From positions 1-53,578 of the forward strand of contig JAKEEU010000226.1 in NCBI GenBank assembly GCA_022616415.1: DNA of 53,578 nt. Direction: 5' to 3'. Below the pieces are notes generated by a model. That model saw only the letters and a program-made list of their open reading frames with translations, had not been told where the DNA came from and did not search any database. This DNA comes from Candidatus Zhuqueibacterota bacterium (GTDB lineage Bacteria > Zhuqueibacterota > Zhuqueibacteria > Zhuqueibacterales > Zhuqueibacteraceae). A program made the translations under genes and the position numbers. This document shows positions 1 through 7,382 of the stretch, one piece after another. The stretch's first letter is position 1. Every line of letters starts with the position of its first letter.

Positions 1-55
1 GGATAGATGAACCCAACGGATAAGGCTTTTACAGTTGGGTTCATCTATCCGTTGG
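1..55. repeat. Perfect 17-bp inverted repeat with an alternative pairing
   Basis: Bases 1-17 (GGATAGATGAACCCAAC) are the exact reverse complement of bases 34-50, with a 16-base loop. A second pairing is possible between bases 13-22 (CCAACGGATA) and 46-55 (TATCCGTTGG), so two mutually exclusive stems can form. The element begins at the window edge and may extend further. The same TATCCGTTGGG core recurs at about 13878-13888. Confidence 0.75.
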
Positions 56-62
56 GCACAAA

Positions 63-85
63 AAAGTTAGAATTTTTTTCTAACT
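63..85. repeat. Small AT-rich hairpin
   Basis: AAAGTTAGAA and TTCTAACTTT form a 10-bp stem around a run of T. It lies in the 287-base gene-free stretch at the left edge, between the inverted repeat at 1-55 and a GC-rich hairpin at 154-187. It may act as a terminator for a gene left of the window. Confidence 0.45.
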
Positions 86-153
86 TTCGTGAATCAATGA
101 CGTAACTGGCCCGGACGCTGCGAGTGTCCGGACGTTTATTGGGAAAATACAAA

Positions 154-187
154 CGCCCCAGCGGATTCAGATAAATCCACTGGGGCG
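154..187 (+). terminator. Strong GC-rich hairpin, probable intrinsic terminator
   Basis: CGCCCCAGCGGATT pairs with AATCCACTGGGGCG (14 bp, one mismatch) around a 6-base loop and is followed by CTTTCTATTT. It sits beyond the 3' end of the minus-strand sulfite-oxidase-like gene and could end transcription from either side. A smaller stem (GTCCGG) lies just to its left, near 110-132. Confidence 0.55.
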
Positions 188-204
188 CTTTCTATTTGCA
201 AAGC

Positions 205-242
205 ATTGAAAATTGCAAATTTTCAATTTAAAATTTTCAATG
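205..242. repeat. AT-rich palindromic repeat of the ATTGAAAATT family
   Basis: Several copies of ATTGAAAATT and its complement AATTTTCAAT are nested here, so CATTGAAAATT at the left pairs with AATTTTCAATG at the right. The same sequence type forms the perfect 30-bp palindrome at 12531-12560, so it belongs to a dispersed intergenic family. Confidence 0.6.
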
Positions 243-287
243 TCTTTTGTTGCAGCTATATGTTGCACAACGAGGAGAAAGTGAATT

Positions 288-920
288 TCACCCAAATCTT
301 TCTTCCGTCCACGGGTCGCCGTGATTGTGATAGCCGTGGTTCTCCCAAAAGCCGGGTTTGTCTTTGGGCATGAACTCGAGGCCGTTCAGCCATTTGGCGC
401 TTTTCCAAAGATAGAGCTTGGGCACGAGCATACGCACCGGGCCCCCGTGGTCCGTCGGCAGCGATTTGCCATCATAGTTATACGCAATCAAAACGTCGTC
501 GTCATAAAGCTCATCGAGCGGCACGTTGGTGGTATAGCCGCCGTAGGAATGTTCCATCACAAATTTGGCGTCCGGCTTGGGCTTGGCGAGCCTGGCAATT
601 TCGCTGAACGGCACGCCTTCCCATTTCATGCCGAGCTGGCTCCATCGCGTCACACAGTGCAAATCACAAAGAATTTCTTTGCTCGGCAACGCGCGGAATT
701 CTTCCCAATTCAATTCTATCGGATTTTCAACGAGACCCCAAACTTTCAAGCGCCAGTTTTCCAAATTTACAATCGGGGTCTCGCCGTAAGTGAGAACCGG
801 AAATTTATTGGTCAAATATTGGCCGGGCGGGATGCGGCCAAAGGGATCGTCGTCATTTTTGCGCGCGGGTTTTGCATTCCGCAAACGTGCTACTCGGGTC
901 AAAGGATTCCAGTCTGCCAT
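288..920 (-). CDS. Sulfite oxidase-like molybdopterin oxidoreductase
   Basis: A 210-residue protein with the oxidoreductase molybdopterin-binding fold (SUOX/YedY-like), of the short stand-alone type without haem or dimerisation domain. The Mo-coordinating cysteine should be Cys89 in CDLHCVTRWS, followed by pterin-contact motifs such as SYGGYTTN and HGGPVRMLVP. There is no signal peptide, so it is probably cytoplasmic. The start has GGAGAAATG upstream. The true substrate of this short family is unknown; it needs molybdenum cofactor, and moeA lies at 17424-18641. Function at family level is secure, the reaction is not. Confidence 0.9.
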   Translation of the reverse strand: MADWNPLTRVARLRNAKPARKNDDDPFGRIPPGQYLTNKFPVLTYGETPIVNLENWRLKVWGLVENPIELNWEEFRALPSKEILCDLHCVTRWSQLGMKWEGVPFSEIARLAKPKPDAKFVMEHSYGGYTTNVPLDELYDDDVLIAYNYDGKSLPTDHGGPVRMLVPKLYLWKSAKWLNGLEFMPKDKPGFWENHGYHNHGDPWTEERFG

Positions 921-1043
921 TCATCATTTCTCCATTATGTCCGTAAAATGAGTCGGGTGGTTTTCTGATTAGTCGTTTCGTTTCATCATTTACTTACAAC
1001 CAACACCGAAGAATGGCGGTTTCTTCCCTTGCCAGAATTTAAA

Positions 1044-1568
1044 TCACTTTTCCCATCTTATTTCACCGGCTTCATCGCCGAGCATCAAAATGTCCTCTTT
1101 AGCGGCGACGAGAGCGCCGACAACGACGCCAACTCCACAGCCGATGGCCGTGCCATACACCATGCCTTTCATGGTTGACCATCCGGAATCTTCACCGCGA
1201 TATTCAGGCTCTTGCGCCATTCCAATGGCGGTGCCGATGACCAAACCGCCAAGTGTACAAGCGCCGACACAGGTCCAAAAAGTTTGAGCTCTTTCACGAA
1301 ATGGAACCAATTTCTTCCGTGCAACAAACGGCATATCACGCTCTGTTTTGCGCTGGCTTGCCATAGTGATCGCTTGCAACGAATCTCCTCGAAGGCTCAC
1401 AAGCTTGGATTCCGGACCGCTGTTTTTAGCATCGCTGCTATCCAGAACGCTGAATCGGCAGCCTAGCTTCAACGGCGGTGTTTCTTCCGGGCGCCGGACA
1501 AGACGAGATTGTGAACAGCCTGCAACGAACAGGACAATCAAAAAATAAACGAAAATCTTGACTTTCAT
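1044..1568 (-). CDS. Lipoprotein with glycine-zipper C-terminal region
   Basis: A 174-residue predicted lipoprotein. The start at 1568 is chosen because GGAG lies 8 bases upstream and it puts a classical signal peptide with the lipobox VAGC (Cys near residue 18) at the N-terminus; a longer frame upstream lacks this. The C-terminal half carries two Gly/Ala-rich helical segments, the first containing GGLVIGTAIG, separated by a charged loop, as in glycine-zipper membrane proteins. It is the last of three minus-strand genes for exported small proteins. No specific function is recognisable; an envelope structural or stress role is plausible. Confidence 0.65.
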   Translation of the reverse strand: MKVKIFVYFLIVLFVAGCSQSRLVRRPEETPPLKLGCRFSVLDSSDAKNSGPESKLVSLRGDSLQAITMASQRKTERDMPFVARKKLVPFRERAQTFWTCVGACTLGGLVIGTAIGMAQEPEYRGEDSGWSTMKGMVYGTAIGCGVGVVVGALVAAKEDILMLGDEAGEIRWEK

Positions 1569-1629
1569 TGCCAACTCCTTTCCCGCGAGACGATTGAAAA
1601 GTTTCATATCCACAAAACCACCGAAAAGC

Positions 1630-2289
1630 TCACTCGGCGTTACGGCTTGTTGACCGTTCAATGGCGGTGCAGGCGAGGAGCTGTGCGATGGGTATGGCAA
1701 CAAGAATCTTCGCATCACCCGCTGAGGCTGCCATTGCGATGCCGGTGCCGGCTATGCCAACCGAGGCGAGTACGGCGAGCGGCAAGTTCCCTCGCCGGCC
1801 ATTCGCCAGATGCACGCCGACCGGCAGCAGCAGGGATTCACCAATAGGCGCGCCGACAACAAAGCCGTAAAGTCCATCCCATTCCTCATAACCGTCTGAT
1901 GAGGCCTGGTCGATCTTGGCGCCGACGAGCCCGCCGCCGAAAAATCCGATGGTACCCGCGAGAAGACCGGCAGCCATACACCCTTCGGCTGAGCCTCGCG
2001 AGCGATAGTTGGGTTCTGTCCAATCCTGGGCAGGGCTTGCCGTTTCGAGGCTATCGCGTTGATGCACAGCCGCTTCGGATAATAGCAACGGCATACGATC
2101 CGGCAATCTTGTGCCACAGGCATTGCAAAACTTGCTCGCCTTGAGATTAGCGATGCCGCAGTAAGGGCAATAGCGTTTTTCCATCGGCTTTGTTTCCTGC
2201 GCCCAAAGAGGAAAACTCAAAAGCGTCATGGCGAAACAGAGCGCGATCAACATTTGAAATTTCTGTGCAAAGAATTTTGATGTTTTCAT
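1630..2289 (-). CDS. Exported double zinc ribbon, glycine-rich membrane protein
   Basis: A 219-residue protein starting at 2289, where GAGAGG precedes ATG. It has a hydrophobic signal sequence ending near PLWAQ, then a zinc ribbon CPYCGIANLKASKFCNACG (CxxC-x10-CxxC), then a Gly/Ala-rich half with three or four possible membrane helices containing FFGGGLVGAKI. Zinc ribbons of this kind normally work in the cytoplasm, so a ribbon placed right after a signal peptide is odd; the leader could instead be an uncleaved anchor. It shares the layout with its neighbours at 1044-1568 and 2309-3583, which suggests one operon and a joint envelope role. Function unknown. Confidence 0.6.
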   Translation of the reverse strand: MKTSKFFAQKFQMLIALCFAMTLLSFPLWAQETKPMEKRYCPYCGIANLKASKFCNACGTRLPDRMPLLLSEAAVHQRDSLETASPAQDWTEPNYRSRGSAEGCMAAGLLAGTIGFFGGGLVGAKIDQASSDGYEEWDGLYGFVVGAPIGESLLLPVGVHLANGRRGNLPLAVLASVGIAGTGIAMAASAGDAKILVAIPIAQLLACTAIERSTSRNAE

Positions 2290-2308
2290 TGCCAACCTCT
2301 CTTTCATT

Positions 2309-3583
2309 TTAATTCGTCTTATCAGCCGTTCGCAATCTGCCGAGCGGTAACAACAAATTGACGTTTGCTTGAATATTTGCATCCGCAATGCCGTCGAAAT
2401 CGCTGCGATAGCGCACGCCGGTATCGGCCGCCAGCCAGTTGGTAAAGTAGAAGCGCACGCCGACGACGCCGGCCCAAATGTTTTTTATGTTTTTGGCGCT
2501 GTACTCGCGTCCCTCGCCAAACTCGTACGAAGGCAAGCCTTCGATTTCGAGCATCACTTGGGTTTTGGGATTGGCTTGAATCGAGATGCCGCCAAACGGC
2601 GCCCACAAATTGCGCTGCAATTCGCCGGCATACGTATTCCCAGGATTCCCGTTCATGAAGTTCCAGCTTTGCAGATTTCTGACGCGCACGTCCGTCAAGC
2701 CGATGCCGAAATGGCCGGTCACTTTGTTGACACGCTTCGAGGCGACCAGATAGAGTTTGGTGAACCGCGTTTCAAACGAAAAATACGAGGTCGAATCGCT
2801 GCCATCCAAACTTTGCCAGCTCGTGGTACCGCGCAAAGCCACGGCAACCGCTGGCAGGCCAAGACGCTCGCGCATGATCAGCATTTTAAAGGCCGAGGTC
2901 GGCAAGCTCGATGAGCCGCGCTGCAACGAGTTGATGACGGATTGGGTGGCGAATTCCACCTCCGCGATATCGCCCAATCCCAAACCGGCGCGGCCGAGGA
3001 AATTGCGCTCTTTCTCGATGCCAAAGGCGCCGCCGCCGGTAAAGTAAATATCGAGCGAGCCGAGCACGTTGGCGGTCGGGACATTGAACAATCGCGGCAA
3101 CACTGCCGGCTCACGGAGCATGATTTTGTGCCACGGTTGCTGGTCCGGTTTGGCGCGCGTCAGCGGCCTGGCGGTCGAAATTATTTTGGGCGATTCCGGC
3201 CGCGGTGACGCGTCTGAAGTTGTCACATCGTGCCGAGCCGAATCATGCGGCGCCAGGCCATTCACCTTAGCCGGTTGCGCGGCAGCTTGCTGGCGGCGCG
3301 CCATCTCCGCCTGGTGAACTTGTGCGAGCGAGTCTGCAACGGCTTTGCGGCGTGCGGCTTCGCGTTCGTGCTGCAACTCAACGAGCTTCGTTTCTTTCAT
3401 CGCCGTCAATGCAGCGCCGCAATTGATGCAGAATTTGTAGGCCCACTCGTTTGCATTTTTACATGTTGTACAGATGATGGTTTTCGGCGTGACAACCTGC
3501 GCCATACCTGCCATCACGCCGGCCAGCAAAATAAACGCGGCGACGATGGCAGCTACGATTAAATGTAAAGTTTTTGGTTGCAT
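2309..3583 (-). CDS. Exported zinc-ribbon protein with a probable outer-membrane beta-barrel-like C-terminus
   Basis: About 424 residues. ATG at 3583 has GGAGAG 7 bases upstream; ATG at 3610 (GGAG 8 bases upstream) is an equally possible start adding nine residues. After a signal sequence comes a CxxC-x12-CxxC zinc ribbon (CTTCK and CINCG), then a charged Ala/Arg/Gln-rich, probably helical linker, then about 260 residues of alternating hydrophobic and polar strands (for example YFTGGGAFGIEKERN, VRFYFTNW) that resemble an outer-membrane barrel or autotransporter-like beta domain. First gene of the zinc-ribbon trio. The barrel reading is inference from composition; no named family is recognised. 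Confidence 0.6.
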   Translation of the reverse strand: MQPKTLHLIVAAIVAAFILLAGVMAGMAQVVTPKTIICTTCKNANEWAYKFCINCGAALTAMKETKLVELQHEREAARRKAVADSLAQVHQAEMARRQQAAAQPAKVNGLAPHDSARHDVTTSDASPRPESPKIISTARPLTRAKPDQQPWHKIMLREPAVLPRLFNVPTANVLGSLDIYFTGGGAFGIEKERNFLGRAGLGLGDIAEVEFATQSVINSLQRGSSSLPTSAFKMLIMRERLGLPAVAVALRGTTSWQSLDGSDSTSYFSFETRFTKLYLVASKRVNKVTGHFGIGLTDVRVRNLQSWNFMNGNPGNTYAGELQRNLWAPFGGISIQANPKTQVMLEIEGLPSYEFGEGREYSAKNIKNIWAGVVGVRFYFTNWLAADTGVRYRSDFDGIADANIQANVNLLLPLGRLRTADKTN

Positions 3584-3862
3584 GACGACACTCTCCATAT
3601 TTTTTCTCATTGTCGTAACTCCGCTTTAAAATGGCACTCAAGCTCGAACTGATTGTGCTGCCTATGATAAAGCAACCGTCGTGCCCGCTGTGATAAAATT
3701 CTTCATTATTGGTTGCAACCGTTTTGAAATAAGCTGGTTAACCGCTGGTTTGGATCCTCGCCTCGATACTCCAAAGACCCCTCAACTTGTGAATTTCGTG
3801 CATAACGAATGCAGCAAGTTTACAGCGAGCAGGAGATTTCCGAATAATAGATCATGACGAGG

Positions 3863-4903
3863 TCAAACCGGCTCAACCTCACGCTTTCTTGATCTCGAAA
3901 TGGAAATTGGCTTCGGGGCAATAAGATTCTCATGACGGCTACGAAAGAGCGCGCCGCGGTGCAACGCCTGGCCCATCGCTTTGATGGCGCTGAACGGGGC
4001 ATTATCCACCAGTGAATCGCGATACACACAGAAAAGAGAGCACCCTTCTTCACAGCCTTTGCACGTGCGCGAATGCCGCTGCAAATCTTCGCGCGTATAT
4101 TGCGTCACTGGCTTGTTCAAACGCCCGCGCTGTGCGGAACAAAATTGCACGTTGCCGAATTCATCCACATAAAGAAAGCGTGCGCCGGCACGGCATTTCC
4201 ATTCGGGACATTGGCCCTGCAAAAGCTGCCGGCCATACTCATATTCAATAAACGAGAACGGTGTACCTTTTTGATAGTGATGCTCCCACAGCTCGAGATA
4301 CTCCGGGCCGCTAATTTCGACCATACCGCGATCGTTATGAATCAGATTGACCGAAACAAAAAAACCGAACTGGCGCAGCTCGTGCAGCGTGGCTTTAAAA
4401 TGATCTTTCGAGCCTTCACATAACACGATGGTCACGTGCACGTCGAATTTCGCCAGGCGCTGCAAGCGCTCGAGCTTGGGCACGAGCGATTTCATGGATT
4501 TCTGAATGTAACCGGAGCCGTCGGGATACAACGCGTCGATGCTGACTTGCATGTTGCCGAGGCCGGCGGCATTCAGCAGCTCGATCACCTTGTCCGAAAG
4601 CAGAAAGCCGTTGGTGGTCACCGATACCTGCGCTTTGCGATTGGCATACGCCACCACTTCGTCGATCTTAGGATGCAGCAGCGGCTCGCCGCCGAGCAAG
4701 GCGATGTTGACCACGCGCAGACGGTGCAGCGCCTCGATGCGCTCTTTCAAAAGCTCAAAGGGAATGGGCGCTGAGAAGTTATCGTACTCCGTGCAATATC
4801 CACAGCTCAGGTTGCAACGCCGTGTGACGATTAATTGCGCTTCGATCGGGGCTCTTAAAACGAGAATTCGAAGCAACGAGCGAAACGGGTTCTTGATTCG
4901 CAT
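3863..4903 (-). CDS. Radical SAM protein with SPASM-like C-terminal cluster domain
   Basis: A 346-residue radical SAM enzyme. Cys30, Cys34 and Cys37 (CNLSCGYC) bind the SAM-cleaving 4Fe-4S cluster; GGEPLLHP and the VTTNGFLL strand are standard core motifs. The C-terminal part has more cysteines (CRAGARF, FCSAQRG, CKGCEEGCSLFC), as expected for a SPASM or twitch auxiliary-cluster domain. GGAGGTGGCATT precedes the ATG. Such proteins modify peptides or act in cofactor pathways, but no precursor peptide or recognisable partner lies next to it, so the substrate cannot be named. Confidence 0.85.
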   Translation of the reverse strand: MRIKNPFRSLLRILVLRAPIEAQLIVTRRCNLSCGYCTEYDNFSAPIPFELLKERIEALHRLRVVNIALLGGEPLLHPKIDEVVAYANRKAQVSVTTNGFLLSDKVIELLNAAGLGNMQVSIDALYPDGSGYIQKSMKSLVPKLERLQRLAKFDVHVTIVLCEGSKDHFKATLHELRQFGFFVSVNLIHNDRGMVEISGPEYLELWEHHYQKGTPFSFIEYEYGRQLLQGQCPEWKCRAGARFLYVDEFGNVQFCSAQRGRLNKPVTQYTREDLQRHSRTCKGCEEGCSLFCVYRDSLVDNAPFSAIKAMGQALHRGALFRSRHENLIAPKPISISRSRKREVEPV

Positions 4904-4968
4904 AATGCCACCTCCTGGGCCAATAATCTATTAAAAGTGAAGCTTTGCTTTTTCGGCAAACATTTTTA

Positions 4969-5074
4969 AACCGCTAATCAACGTTAATGACCGCTAATAT
5001 TTTTCATTCGCGTTAATTCGCACTCATTCGCGGTTGCCTCTTGTTTGGTTGCGGCTCGTCCTCGTCGGGGGTTG
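4969..5074. repeat. Composite intergenic repeat: CGCTAAT hairpin plus REP-like unit
   Basis: AACCGCTAAT (4969-4978) is nearly inverted at 5027-5036 (ATTCGCGGTT), with further CGTTAAT/CGCTAAT copies between. It is followed at 5043-5060 by GTTTGGTTGCGGCTCGTC, a member of the dispersed family also found near 13910, 26934 and (inverted) 28332. The element fills most of the gap between the radical SAM gene and the TPR gene. Confidence 0.6.
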
Positions 5075-5148
5075 GGATTTTGACGCAAGTATTTTGCCGA
5101 ATGTCGAAGCATGGCACAAGGCGCTTCGGGCGCTGCAATAGATTTGTC

Positions 5149-6249
5149 TTAGGGTCGTTGCGCCGCTGAAAATTGCACGCCGGCATCGGAGTACTTTTTC
5201 AACATCTGGCCAATCGTTCGGCGAATCTGCTCCACGCTCTCGAACGGCCCCTCCAATTCCACCGTTTTGTCATGCTTGCCGGCGTTCGCTTCCGCCGCTT
5301 TGAGCGCCGCAACGATTTTACCGGTTGCGGTTGGATCGTTGGTTATCTCGTAAAGCTTGGCGCGATGCAGATGGCACTCGGCGAGATAACCGTAGCTCGG
5401 CAATTGCGAAGCTTCAAGACGCCCGCTCAGTGCTTCCCACGCCGCCATCGCTTCTTGATGGCGCTGCAGCTTTTCCAGCAAAAGCGCGCGATGGTACAGC
5501 ACGCTGGGATGCTCGGGAAAGCGCTCGTGCAACCAGGCATTGATTTCCAGGGCGCGTTGATATTCACCGTCGTGCAAATGAATATCCTGCAACGAATAGG
5601 CGGCGTCGACGGAAGAGTAACGTCCGCGCGCTCGCACTTCTTCGAGCGTTTGAACGGCGGATTGGCGCTTGTCGCCAAGCAGCCCGAGGCCAAGGCCGAG
5701 CTTCCGGCTCTTCCAATATTCGTAAAGCGCCAAAGCCATGCTCGGGTCAACGAAATCGGGATCGCTTTGCCGCGCGCGCTTCATCGCATGCAGTGCGACG
5801 ACGGCGTCTTTCAGCGCGCCGCCCCATTCGCCGCGATGAAAACGGTGCATCGCCTGGTTTCCTCGCGCGGTGCCGAGCATGAACAACTTTTCCGCGGTGG
5901 CCTGCCGGCGCACCTGCTGCTCGGCTAATTTCACGGCTTGCGCGCTGAATGAATCGAACTGCGCCTCAAAAAGCCGCACGCGATACTGGCGCATTCGCGT
6001 TTGATAAATACTGGCCGCCAAAACATAACCGCTGGGATCTTCCGGCCAGAAGCCGCGCAGCTTGGCACAGCCCGCCAAAGCGCTGTCGTATCGCTCGTGA
6101 TGAAATTGCTCGAGCGTGCTTTGTAAAAGCCCATCGCGCGTTTCGTGGTTTTGGGCAACGGCAGCAACGGTTGGGATGAATAAAAACATCGCCACCGTGC
6201 ATGGGCCCAAGAGCAAGCGGCGAGATTGCCATACTTCGGGTGTGATCAT
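5149..6249 (-). CDS. Secreted TPR-repeat protein
   Basis: A 366-residue protein. ATG at 6249 has GGAGGATGTC directly upstream and gives a signal peptide (cleavage probably after AAVAQ); the longer frame to 6288 overlaps the preceding gene and lacks a better ribosome site. The mature part is all-helical with TPR-type units, for example AYSLQDIHLHDGEYQRALE and VLYHRALLLEKLQRHQEA. It is the last gene of a four-gene minus-strand operon behind the Gfo/Idh/MocA and GMC oxidoreductases, 35 bases from the preceding stop. TPR proteins are scaffolds, so a role in periplasmic assembly is likely but no partner is known. Confidence 0.75.
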   Translation of the reverse strand: MITPEVWQSRRLLLGPCTVAMFLFIPTVAAVAQNHETRDGLLQSTLEQFHHERYDSALAGCAKLRGFWPEDPSGYVLAASIYQTRMRQYRVRLFEAQFDSFSAQAVKLAEQQVRRQATAEKLFMLGTARGNQAMHRFHRGEWGGALKDAVVALHAMKRARQSDPDFVDPSMALALYEYWKSRKLGLGLGLLGDKRQSAVQTLEEVRARGRYSSVDAAYSLQDIHLHDGEYQRALEINAWLHERFPEHPSVLYHRALLLEKLQRHQEAMAAWEALSGRLEASQLPSYGYLAECHLHRAKLYEITNDPTATGKIVAALKAAEANAGKHDKTVELEGPFESVEQIRRTIGQMLKKYSDAGVQFSAAQRP

Positions 6250-6284
6250 GACATCCTCCTGTTTTTGTCTAATTCGTGAAAGGT

Positions 6285-7382
6285 TCAAACGTAAGCCAAG
6301 CTTTCCGGAGAAAGAATGGGTTTCCGGCTTCCATTACGTTCTGCGTCCAAGCCGCTGGAAGAACAGCGAGTGAAATCTGAATTCGCCTCCATCATTTCCG
6401 GTTTTTCAAACCGTGCCGTTTCCAAAGAGCGATAGGCGGCAAAAACCACTTGCAGATCGCGCCGGGCCACGGCAATCGACATGGCCGGCGCGCGGTTTTC
6501 GCGCAGACATTTTAAAAACTCTCCCAACATGGTTTTGTAACCCGGGAAGTCCGTAAGCTGAGGAAAACAAAGGCGCGCTTTCCGGCCCGCCAGCAAAATC
6601 ATCAAGCCGTTGCTCTCGAAAGTGATGATGCCTTCGTCGCCGTAAATTTTGGAAAGCTGCAGGCCGCGCCATCTCGCCGGAACGTTCCAAGTGTGCAGCA
6701 GCTTGCCGGCGGCGCCGCTCTCAAATTTCAACACCACTTCCAGGCTGTCTTCAAAGGGCGCGTTTAGCGGCCGTCGGGTTTGCGGCTGAACGGCGAGCAC
6801 CTCTTGCACCGGCCCGCCAAGCTGTGAAATCAAATTGATCCAGTGCACGCCGCCTTCCAGCAAAGCGCCGCCGCCCATCATTTCAGCATCGGCGCGCCAA
6901 CCCGCATTCTTTTGCAAATTGGCGCGATTCACTTCGATGAATAACGGCGCACCGATGTACCCTTTTTGCAAATATTCCTTCAGCGCTTTGACCATCGGCT
7001 TGAAATAAAAGTTCTCTGCGACCATGCACATGACACCTGCCTGCCGCACGGCTGTTGCGATCTGATCGACTTCCACCAACGTTCGCGCCAGCGGCTTTTC
7101 GACCAGAACATGCTTTTGGTGGGCAACGGCCAATTGCACGTGCTCGAGGTGCAAAGCGTGCGGCGTGCAGATAAAAACTGCGTCCACTTGCGGTGAGCGA
7201 CATGCGGCTTCGTAGCTGCCGAACGCCGCCTTCCCACCAAATCGTTTTTGAAATTCCCTCGCCTTTTCGAGCGAGCGGCTGGCATAAAGCAGATTGACTT
7301 GCGATTTGTAGCTTCGCGCTACACGGCTATGCAGCCTGGTGATGGCGCCGCATCCTAAAAAGCAAAGGTTGATCTTTTGCAT
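6285..7382 (-). CDS. Gfo/Idh/MocA family oxidoreductase
   Basis: A 365-residue NAD(P)-dependent sugar or inositol-type dehydrogenase. The Rossmann start reads INLCFLGCGAITRLHS (GxGxI variant with Cys), and VLVEKPLART contains the EKP motif whose Lys is catalytic in this family. The C-terminal alpha/beta domain has GGGALLEGGVHWINL. ATG at 7382 is preceded by GGAG; it lies inside the 3' end of the GMC gene, a 28-base overlap that implies translational coupling. Pairing with a GMC flavoenzyme suggests oxidation of a sugar or cyclitol, but the substrate is not visible. Confidence 0.85.
   Translation of the reverse strand: MQKINLCFLGCGAITRLHSRVARSYKSQVNLLYASRSLEKAREFQKRFGGKAAFGSYEAACRSPQVDAVFICTPHALHLEHVQLAVAHQKHVLVEKPLARTLVEVDQIATAVRQAGVMCMVAENFYFKPMVKALKEYLQKGYIGAPLFIEVNRANLQKNAGWRADAEMMGGGALLEGGVHWINLISQLGGPVQEVLAVQPQTRRPLNAPFEDSLEVVLKFESGAAGKLLHTWNVPARWRGLQLSKIYGDEGIITFESNGLMILLAGRKARLCFPQLTDFPGYKTMLGEFLKCLRENRAPAMSIAVARRDLQVVFAAYRSLETARFEKPEMMEANSDFTRCSSSGLDAERNGSRKPILSPESLAYV

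Noticed and set aside
3863..4903. RiPP (modified peptide) gene cluster around the radical SAM/SPASM gene
   Set aside because: No short precursor peptide, transporter or recognition protein is visible on either side.
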